From the NCBI GenBank assembly GCA_902789445.1, contig CADAOB010000005.1:30191-94190 (forward strand): a DNA stretch of 64,000 nt, given 5' to 3'. Shown here one piece after another: positions 16,967 through 24,018 of this stretch. The notes beneath the pieces were generated by a model. It ran no database searches. It was not told the origin of the DNA and saw only the letters and a program-made list of their open reading frames with translations. Made by a program: the position numbers and the translations under genes. Source of the stretch: an uncultured Bacteroidia bacterium (GTDB lineage Bacteria > Bacteroidota > Bacteroidia > Bacteroidales > UBA932). Position 1 is the first letter of the stretch. Every line of letters starts with the position of its first letter.

Positions 16967-17858
16967 AAATGTAACGGCAAAACTGTCGTTTTCTTCTAAC
17001 CGAAAGGGCATAAGCAAGCGGAGACAGCAGAAAGGCCAGCCCTGGGAAATGGCATTCTGCGATTTGACGGTGCTCGTGTGCCAGAAAGCAACAGGATACA
17101 TACTGCAGGATCTGCTTCAGCCGGTCTCCGCTCTTCTTTTCCGATTCCAGTCTGGTATTGAACAGCATAGCATAACCCATCGGATTCTCCTTCAAAAGTC
17201 TCCAGGTCGAATCGGTCAGGCCGCCCGGCAGATACGCGCAGCGATAAATCACTTTGTCGAACCAGCGCAGTTTGTAACCGTCCAGCGCCATACGGTCCCA
17301 TACGACTGCTTCGGGCGTAAATTTTTCGCCGTCCCAGACGGGGAAGGGATAATTCCGGAGCTTATCCGTGAAAAAGGCTTCGGCCATATCCCGGCTCAAA
17401 CCGTAACGGGGCCTCTCCAGGTTGGAGGCATCAACCCAGGGCTTTCCTCCCATTTTCGGCCTGCCGCCCAAAGGCCGGCCCTGGGCATCTCCCCTGAGAC
17501 CGGAAATACCAATAAAAGACGGATCATCCGGAAGGGTGTTAAAGGCTTTCAGCACAAAAGAAACCGCATCCGGCAAAAGGCTGTCATCGGAATCGACGAT
17601 GAAGAAAAAACGGCCCTCCGCCAGCATAGCTCCCTTATTGACGGCTCGTTGTTTTCCACCGTTTTCCGTATAAACATAGCGGATGGGAAATCCCGCATCT
17701 TTCTGTGTCCACCGCTGAAACAATCCGGCCGTCCCGTCCGTCGAGCCGTCATCGATGACAAGCCACTCGAAATCTTTGCAATCCTGCGTCTGCAAAGAAT
17801 CAAACAAACGCGGCAACGTGTGCGCGCGGTTATAGGTCGGTGTAAAGACAGTCAGCAA
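16959..17858 (-). CDS. Family 2 glycosyltransferase, TTG start
   Basis: 299 residues. No ATG precedes the family start LTVFTPTYNRAHTL; TTG at 17858 is the only plausible initiator and overlaps the upstream stop by 7 bases. VIDDGSTDGT (34-43), ENGGKQRAVNKG (65-76) and IVDSDDSL (87-94) resemble the GT2 subgroup often annotated as GalNAc/GlcNAc-type transferases near capsular loci. Longer mid-region insert than its neighbours. Donor not determinable. Confidence 0.9.
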   Translation of the reverse strand: MLTVFTPTYNRAHTLPRLFDSLQTQDCKDFEWLVIDDGSTDGTAGLFQRWTQKDAGFPIRYVYTENGGKQRAVNKGAMLAEGRFFFIVDSDDSLLPDAVSFVLKAFNTLPDDPSFIGISGLRGDAQGRPLGGRPKMGGKPWVDASNLERPRYGLSRDMAEAFFTDKLRNYPFPVWDGEKFTPEAVVWDRMALDGYKLRWFDKVIYRCAYLPGGLTDSTWRLLKENPMGYAMLFNTRLESEKKSGDRLKQILQYVSCCFLAHEHRQIAECHFPGLAFLLSPLAYALSVRRKRQFCRYIYG

Positions 17859-19012
17859 GTTGTCAATGTATCTTCAATCGCCTGCACGGAGCTTTCCAAC
17901 GAGAAATCGTTCCCCCGCAGACGGGCGCCTTCCCGCATCCGGGACAGTTTCGTCTTGTTATCCAACAGTGATTTGAGCCCGAGATAGAAAGCTCTTTCAT
18001 TGTTGTCGGTTATGATGCCGCAGCCACATTCCCCCATCAGTTCACGCATACCGGCGCAATCCGCAGCAAGGACCGGGACGCCGAGAATCAGCGATTCCGT
18101 CACCGCCGTGCTGAAGCCCTCTGCCCGTGACGGGCAGACGAAAAGGTCGGCATCTGCGACAATCGGATAAGGATTGACCAGGAAACCAGGCATACGCACG
18201 CTTTCTGACAACTCTTCCTGCCGGATCAACTGCTCCAACTCTTTTCGGCATCCCCCCTCGCCCAGGATGCAGAGTTCAAGGCGATAGCCTTCCCGGCGGA
18301 GCCGCCCGCAAATCCGCAGGAGCCGGTCGTATCCTTTCTGGGCAGCCAGGCGGCCGACGGACACCAGCCGTATGACAGAGTCACCCGTTGATTGCCACCC
18401 GGCCGGACAACTTTCTTTCGCCAGTCTGCGGATTTCGTCCCTGTCAACAGGATTATAAAGAACGGAAACAGGAGATTGTGGATTATATACGGAGCGGAAA
18501 GCCTCCGCGACAGATTCGGACACACAGGCAATCCTGTCGAAAGCGGCATAAGCGTTTTTTTCTTCTGCCAGATTGCGATAAATCTTACGGGACTGCGTCC
18601 AGGGGTTCCGCTTCAGATCGATATGGACCCAGGCTATTTTTTTCGCCCTCCTGTTGGTTGATGCAGCCAGCAATTTTGTCACGAAGCCTTCCGTAAAAGC
18701 CACCTCCATATCGTTTCCTTTCGGAATGAACAGACGATATACCCAGCAAGGCGGAAGCAGTTCATTTATCAGTTTGTATTTGATCTTATACCAGAACGAA
18801 GCCCAGGCTGACAATCCCGACGCCGCAGGGAGAAGGTAGCAGTAACGAACGGTGTCCGGGACGTCCGCCAAGAACTTGCCCGTATTGGAAATACAGCAAA
18901 GGGTGACGTCGAAACGGGACTTGTCCAGATGCCGCAACAAAGTAACAAGCACCTTCTCTGCGCCGCCACCGGACAGGGACTCGATCAGGAACAAGATCTT
19001 ACGTTGCTTCAT
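17852..19012 (-). CDS. Family 4 glycosyltransferase
   Basis: 386 residues. MKQRKILFLIESLSGGGAEK (glycine loop 15-20), SVGRLAAQKGYDRLL and PSRAEGFSTAVTES (294-307) are complete GT4 signatures. Starts 6 bases after the GT-D gene stop and overlaps the TTG start of the next GT2. Predicted retaining transferase in repeat-unit assembly. Confidence 0.92.
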   Translation of the reverse strand: MKQRKILFLIESLSGGGAEKVLVTLLRHLDKSRFDVTLCCISNTGKFLADVPDTVRYCYLLPAASGLSAWASFWYKIKYKLINELLPPCWVYRLFIPKGNDMEVAFTEGFVTKLLAASTNRRAKKIAWVHIDLKRNPWTQSRKIYRNLAEEKNAYAAFDRIACVSESVAEAFRSVYNPQSPVSVLYNPVDRDEIRRLAKESCPAGWQSTGDSVIRLVSVGRLAAQKGYDRLLRICGRLRREGYRLELCILGEGGCRKELEQLIRQEELSESVRMPGFLVNPYPIVADADLFVCPSRAEGFSTAVTESLILGVPVLAADCAGMRELMGECGCGIITDNNERAFYLGLKSLLDNKTKLSRMREGARLRGNDFSLESSVQAIEDTLTTC

Positions 19013-19018
19013 CTTGTC

Positions 19019-19939
19019 TTATGCCCGGAAACGGCAGATAATTTCATTCTGATAAACTTCGTCGTCAATCTGTACCTTTGGGGCACCGCCGGCCTCATTG
19101 ACATATTTTCCTGCCACGGGGACCTTGCGGGTCGCCTTCATCCGACTCCACTCATACTCTATGTCCACGTGACCGATATCCAGCGCCTGATAGCCATTTT
19201 TTGACAGGTCGCAGGCCAGAACCGTAGCCGTCGGGCCCAGGGCCAGCAGGACCAGATACGTCGCTGCGTCATATTTCCGGACCTCTTCTATAATATCATT
19301 CCGGAAGCGGAATGCATCCTGATTGGGCGCCAGAATCCGTTTCACAGAAAGGGCCTCTGAAAATAGGTCATTCCCCACGCCCAGCCGGCTCTGCTCGCCC
19401 TCCAACAGAAGAATATGCCGTCCCTTCCAGAGTTGCTTGATGCCGGTAAAACAAGTGTCGGCGTAGCTCTTGTCCTTGTACATCATATAACACCGGGTTA
19501 TGAAGGCATTACCGAACCGCTGCTCTTTGTCTGTCACCGAACGGCACCACCATTTCCGGTAAAGGGCAAGGTGCTTTTTCCAATGGGCCCGCGTCTCCGG
19601 CGTAAAAGATGACAAATCCGAAAAGATATCCGGCAGACAGACCAGCAGTCCCGGAACCGACTCAGACAGAATCTCTTTCAGCCGTTTTTGCAGCTCTTCG
19701 CTACAAGGCTGGAAAGCCAGGGACTGCCCAGCGACAAGTTTGATCTCACCATCACCGAACCGGCTTACGGAGCACTTGTTCTCGACAATGTATGCAAGGG
19801 TTTCCTGTATAGACAGGACTGCCGGAGACCGGTACAGATGAGAACGGACACACTTATCCCAACTGACAGCCATAAGTCCGCTTAGATTCTGATACTCTCC
19901 ATAAGCCCAGTTCCAGGCTGTCTGAAGCCTCTTATTCAT
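19019..19939 (-). CDS. GT-D-fold glycosyltransferase (DUF1792/SP_1767 family)
   Basis: 306 residues carrying the hallmarks of the DUF1792 (GT-D, CAZy GT101-like) family: SRFGDGEI (59-66), EGEQSRLGVGNDLF, LLALGPTATVLACDL and DIGHVDIEYEW. In streptococcal dGT1 this fold transfers glucose onto a glycoprotein glycan with an unusual DxE metal site; here the corresponding acidic pairs are visible in GDGE. In this polysaccharide operon it most likely extends or caps the glycan. Neighbours are WbsX (12-base gap) and a GT4 (6-base gap). Confidence 0.85.
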   Translation of the reverse strand: MNKRLQTAWNWAYGEYQNLSGLMAVSWDKCVRSHLYRSPAVLSIQETLAYIVENKCSVSRFGDGEIKLVAGQSLAFQPCSEELQKRLKEILSESVPGLLVCLPDIFSDLSSFTPETRAHWKKHLALYRKWWCRSVTDKEQRFGNAFITRCYMMYKDKSYADTCFTGIKQLWKGRHILLLEGEQSRLGVGNDLFSEALSVKRILAPNQDAFRFRNDIIEEVRKYDAATYLVLLALGPTATVLACDLSKNGYQALDIGHVDIEYEWSRMKATRKVPVAGKYVNEAGGAPKVQIDDEVYQNEIICRFRA

Positions 19940-19951
19940 CCCAAAAGACTT

Positions 19952-21028
19952 TTATCCTTGCTGCCACTTTTCCTTGCACTCCCTCAACGTTTCCAGAAAT
20001 GCGAGCCCGTTTTTGAGATCAGGTTCCAAATAATTGCCTTCTGCCCACTCGTTCCAGGATTTGACAAGACACAGTTTATTGTGTTTCATCGATACGCAGG
20101 AAAAAGCATCCGCCAGATGCTTTCTGAAAGATTCAGGGGTATAGTCCGACAGAATCAGCGCCTTTTTTCCGGAACGTGGTGAATGGTCCCATCCGGCAAT
20201 GACTGTTGGAATCACATTTTCTTTTTTTTCGGTTTCGGTGATAAAGTATGCTGCAGCCTCGGCGTACGTTGCCGTCTTCAGCGTACTATGCCCGGAAAGT
20301 GCCTTCAAACGGTATTTCCAGGCAGGCCTGTGCAAAAGAAAATCCTCAAGATGAATTGTCGCGATGGCATCCAGCCTGGACTGTTCATATTCTTTGATCC
20401 TGCCGTCCGACTGGCTTGATCCGATGAAAAAGATACCCGGCAGTCCGTGTTCCCTTGCCAGTTGGTTCCACAAGTCCAGATAATCGTTCAAATCCGGAAT
20501 GAACGGGGGTGCAAACAGCAAAAAAACCGGTTTGCCGCCGACCGTAATGTAGCGGGGATCCTTGAAAGCGGGCAAAAGAGAATTGAAGTGTGCGATATGG
20601 TCTTCCCGGCCGGGATAATCCTGCTTGAGGATAATCTCACCGGTCCGCGGGTTATGCCAGTCGTGATTCGCCCAAGCGAGGCAGAAAGGGAAATCAGGTT
20701 CTCCCGATTCCAGAACAGCCTGAAAGGGTTTTTCCATAATTGTCCGGCCATTCCCGAACCAGTAATGCCAATAGCAAAAACCATCGATTCCATATTGCCG
20801 GGCCATTTCGGCCTGTGCAAGCCGTACTTCCGGCATCAGCAGGTTGTAAAAACCGAGATCAGCCGGAATATGCGGCTGATAGTGCCCCTTGAACAAGGGC
20901 TTGGCCGCGGCAGTCGCAGTCCATTCCGTGTAGCCTTTTCCCCAATACCGGTCATTGAAATCGATCGGATAGAACTGGGGAAGATAATAGGCAATCAGTT
21001 GGATTCCTTTCCCAAGAAATTCCGCCAT
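19952..21028 (-). CDS. WbsX-family protein (glycoside hydrolase 99-like fold)
   Basis: 358 residues of the WbsX family: AYYLPQFYP (13-21), WGKGYTEW (29-36), FCYWHYWF, FCLAWANHDW and KSWNEWAEGNYLEP. These proteins occur in O-antigen and capsule loci and have the (beta/alpha)8 fold of GH99 endo-mannosidases, but their biochemical role is not settled; they are often annotated as glycosyltransferases. No signal peptide is present. The ATG at 21028 lies 34 bases inside the preceding gene, an unusually long overlap, and no later ATG is available before the conserved region. Confidence 0.88.
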   Translation of the reverse strand: MAEFLGKGIQLIAYYLPQFYPIDFNDRYWGKGYTEWTATAAAKPLFKGHYQPHIPADLGFYNLLMPEVRLAQAEMARQYGIDGFCYWHYWFGNGRTIMEKPFQAVLESGEPDFPFCLAWANHDWHNPRTGEIILKQDYPGREDHIAHFNSLLPAFKDPRYITVGGKPVFLLFAPPFIPDLNDYLDLWNQLAREHGLPGIFFIGSSQSDGRIKEYEQSRLDAIATIHLEDFLLHRPAWKYRLKALSGHSTLKTATYAEAAAYFITETEKKENVIPTVIAGWDHSPRSGKKALILSDYTPESFRKHLADAFSCVSMKHNKLCLVKSWNEWAEGNYLEPDLKNGLAFLETLRECKEKWQQG

Positions 21029-21870
21029 AGAACAAGGGTTTTCTGCACGAAGCGATGGAGAGGATGCCGCGTCAACACCCGCAGTTCATCATTGACCAGG
21101 GTGGCATTGCAGGCATTTGCTACCGTGTTGATTTCAAATTGCCGGATGTCTTCTTCCGCAATAGCCGCTGACATGACAGGCAAGAAGTCATTCCATTTCC
21201 GGTGGAAACACTTGCAGGACTCCAGAAAACTGAGATTGTAGCGCGATTGCGTCGTGTGCTCCGCCAGAATGTCGTCCGCAATCAGGATTTTCCTGCTGGA
21301 CTGGACAATCTGCATGGAAAGATCCATATCATAGAAATGGAATCCGTCATACGTATCTTCATCGAAACGGATCCCCCCATCAAATACACTTTTAGGGCAG
21401 CACATCCAGATGCCGTCAATTGCGACGACCCGGTTGCCGTACTTGTCGTTCTTGTTCCAATTCCATTCTTCGGTACAATGCACGCCTTTCTTTTCAAATC
21501 CCTGCATGATCCGGCCGTGATTGATGCCGCTGGACAGCCAATAGACAGAAAACGGCGACAGATAATGAGTCCCTATCAGGCCAATTAATCCAACTTGATT
21601 ATCTTCAAGCATTTTCAAACAGATTTCCCCCCAGTTCCCGGACAGCAGTTTCACGTCGTCGTGCATAAAGCAGACAACATCGTACCGCGCCAGACTGACA
21701 CCTCGGTTATAGGCCGCGAAAATCGAATACGCATTCCGGGAATTGTCTATCCAGACAATCTCATATTCTACAGAGCCGATCGTTTCCCGGATGTTACGGG
21801 CAAAACTGCCGGGCACCTGCGCACTCTTTGAGCAGACTACAACTGAAAGCCCTGTTCTTCCTTCAGCCAT
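20995..21870 (-). CDS. Family 2-like glycosyltransferase with StrF-type domain
   Basis: 291 residues. LSVVVCSKS at the start, EIVWIDNSRNAYSIFAAYN (38-56) and VVCFMHDDVKLL (65-76) with the HDDV metal motif fit the Glyco_tranf_2_5/StrF-like branch of GT-A proteins rather than the common DxD-type GT2. It is the first assembly gene after the ABC exporter (31-base gap) and may set up the first glycan-specific linkage; that ordering argument is inference only. Confidence 0.85.
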   Translation of the reverse strand: MAEGRTGLSVVVCSKSAQVPGSFARNIRETIGSVEYEIVWIDNSRNAYSIFAAYNRGVSLARYDVVCFMHDDVKLLSGNWGEICLKMLEDNQVGLIGLIGTHYLSPFSVYWLSSGINHGRIMQGFEKKGVHCTEEWNWNKNDKYGNRVVAIDGIWMCCPKSVFDGGIRFDEDTYDGFHFYDMDLSMQIVQSSRKILIADDILAEHTTQSRYNLSFLESCKCFHRKWNDFLPVMSAAIAEEDIRQFEINTVANACNATLVNDELRVLTRHPLHRFVQKTLVLWRNFLGKESN

Positions 21871-21901
21871 TGTACGATACCCGGAAAACCCAGGTTGATA
21901 A

Positions 21902-23176
21902 TCAAAGCCTTTGATATGTTGATTCCCACTTCTCCTGAATAATGGATTTTTTCAAAGGCGTGTTGTCGGCAAAGACATTTCCAAAAGCCTCATTCCCCTG
22001 CGAAACAGAAAACGAGAGTTTGGATAAATCTGTCGTATAACGCTTCACATTCCTTTCTGCGACGTCAAAGTCAATCTGATAATCCCCTTCTGCCAATGTG
22101 AAAGGCGGAATCTTAAAAGTGAACACATAGTCTCCGGGAGCCAATGTATTGCATCCGTTCGCATTGTTGTAATCTGCGCGGGCAAGCGGGTATTGAAACG
22201 CGCTTTTGATATTGAATCCTACGACCAGAGAAGCAATGTTCTTGACAACCGTCACTTCAAACCGGATAGTCAGAGAAGAAGAAGTGTAACAAATCGTATC
22301 GTCGCTGGAAAGGATCGCGGCTTTTCGGAGAAAAAGGACGGAACGGTCCCCGTCAATTCCGTCGAACGAACTCTGTACCACCGAATCTCGCAGGTAGTTT
22401 TCTATGGTGTCGGACACTTCACCCATAAAACGCACACCTCCGTCTTCCAGCAATACGCCCCGTTGGCACAAGCTCCGCACCGCCGCCATATTATGACTGA
22501 CGAACAAAACCGTACGGCCTTCGCCGCGGGAGACGTCCTGCATCTTGCCGATGGCTTTTTTCTGGAATTCGGCGTCGCCGACGGCGAGGACCTCGTCCAC
22601 CACCAGGATTTCGGGCTCCAGGAAGGCCGCCACGGCGAAGCCGAGGCGGACCGTCATACCGCTGGAGTAGCGCTTGACCGGCGTGTCGATGTATCGCTCC
22701 ACACCGGCGAAATCGACGATTTCGTCGAGTTTTCGCGTGATTTCGGCGCGGGTCATGCCCATGATGGCACCGTTCATATAGATGTTCTCGCGGCCCGTCA
22801 TTTCGGAATGGAACCCCGTGCCCACTTCGAGGAGCGACGCGATGCGGCCGCGGACGCGGATTTCACCGGTCGTCGGTGCCGTGACACGGGAAAGCAGCTT
22901 GAGCAGCGTAGATTTCCCGGCGCCATTCTTGCCGATGATGCCCACCACGTCGCCTTGCTTCACGTCAAAGGTGATGTCGCGCAGCGCCCAGACGAAGTCA
23001 GAATTGCCTTTATGGGCGCGGTCGTTGACTTCGCCCACCTTCAGGTACGGGTCTTCGTGGCCCAGAATCTTCGTCTGCCACCAGCGGTTCAGGTCGTGGG
23101 AGAGCGTCCCCGTACCGACCGTACCCAGGTGGTAGAGTTTCCCGACATGATCAAAACGGATTGCAATCTCACTCAT
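21902..23176 (-). CDS. wzt: ABC transporter ATP-binding protein with C-terminal glycan-binding domain (Wzt-like)
   Basis: 424 residues from ATG 23176, which overlaps the permease stop as ATGA. Residues 1-250 are the nucleotide-binding domain: Walker A GKNGAGKST (82-90), signature YSSGM (170-174), Walker B ILVVDE (190-195) and FVSHN. The remaining ~170 residues form a beta-rich tail like the Wzt C-terminal carbohydrate-binding domain, which in O9a-type systems recognises the finished, end-modified polysaccharide before export. It energises export of the lipid-linked glycan from cytoplasm to periplasm with the adjacent permease. Confidence 0.93.
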   Translation of the reverse strand: MSEIAIRFDHVGKLYHLGTVGTGTLSHDLNRWWQTKILGHEDPYLKVGEVNDRAHKGNSDFVWALRDITFDVKQGDVVGIIGKNGAGKSTLLKLLSRVTAPTTGEIRVRGRIASLLEVGTGFHSEMTGRENIYMNGAIMGMTRAEITRKLDEIVDFAGVERYIDTPVKRYSSGMTVRLGFAVAAFLEPEILVVDEVLAVGDAEFQKKAIGKMQDVSRGEGRTVLFVSHNMAAVRSLCQRGVLLEDGGVRFMGEVSDTIENYLRDSVVQSSFDGIDGDRSVLFLRKAAILSSDDTICYTSSSLTIRFEVTVVKNIASLVVGFNIKSAFQYPLARADYNNANGCNTLAPGDYVFTFKIPPFTLAEGDYQIDFDVAERNVKRYTTDLSKLSFSVSQGNEAFGNVFADNTPLKKSIIQEKWESTYQRL

Positions 23177-24015
23177 ACCGTATCCATGAAATTCCGTTCC
23201 ACGCGATTGAACACGATGACAGAAAGGAAAAGCGTGACACACATGAAAACCGTGCTGTAGAGCAGCCCGCTCCAGGAGAGGGAGCCGCAGCCCAGGCAGC
23301 CGTACTTGAAGGCCTCGAAAACCGGGGTCAGCGGATTGAGTTCCAGCACCGTCCGGATGCGTCCGCTTGCCGCGCTGAGCGGATAGATGATCGGCGTGGC
23401 GTACATGAAGAGTTGCATGCCGAACGACACCAGGAATTTCAAGTCGCGGTACTTCGAAGTGACGGAAGAAATGATCAAGCCCCAGGAGAGTGCGTGAAAA
23501 GCCAGCAGCAGGACCAAAAAGGGGAAAAGCAGCAGCGCAGGACGCAGCGGCAACTGGGTGCCCGCGATGCGATACCCCACGTAAACGATGACAAAAAGCA
23601 GCAACTGGATGAGCATTTTCACCAAGTTGGAGGTCAGGCCGGCAAGCGGGACGACGAGCCTGGGGAAATACACCTTCCCAAACACCCCGGCATTGCTCGT
23701 GAACACGTTCGACGAGACGTTGAACGAATCGCTGAAATAATTCCAGAGCATGATGCCGGACAGGTAGAAGAGCGGCTGCGGTGCCCCGTCGGTGGAGATT
23801 TTGGCCAGGCCGCCGAAGACGAACATGTACATCACCGTCGTAAAGACGGGTTGGATCAGGAACCACAACGGCCCGAGGATGGTCTGCTTGTAGAGCGTCA
23901 CGATGTCGCGGCGCACATACATATACCACAGGTCACGGTATCGCCACAGACCTTTCAGGTCCAGGTCGAGCAGCCGTTTCTTCGGCCGGATCACCAGCGT
24001 CCAGTCGTCCGCCAT
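23173..24015 (-). CDS. wzm: ABC-2 type polysaccharide export permease (Wzm/TagG-like)
   Basis: 280 residues with about six hydrophobic segments typical of ABC-2 exporters: FLIQPVFTTVMYMFVFGGL, YLSGIMLWNYFSDSF, and several in the C-terminal half ending FLSVIVFNRVERNF. The N-terminal cytoplasmic stretch RYRDLWYMYVRRDIVTLYKQ is the usual amphipathic helix before membrane segment one. It pairs with the Wzt-like ATPase, overlapping it by four bases, and starts 3 bases after wzc. It forms the inner-membrane channel for a fully polymerised glycan. Confidence 0.92.
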   Translation of the reverse strand: MADDWTLVIRPKKRLLDLDLKGLWRYRDLWYMYVRRDIVTLYKQTILGPLWFLIQPVFTTVMYMFVFGGLAKISTDGAPQPLFYLSGIMLWNYFSDSFNVSSNVFTSNAGVFGKVYFPRLVVPLAGLTSNLVKMLIQLLLFVIVYVGYRIAGTQLPLRPALLLFPFLVLLLAFHALSWGLIISSVTSKYRDLKFLVSFGMQLFMYATPIIYPLSAASGRIRTVLELNPLTPVFEAFKYGCLGCGSLSWSGLLYSTVFMCVTLFLSVIVFNRVERNFMDTV

Positions 24016-24018
24016 CGT

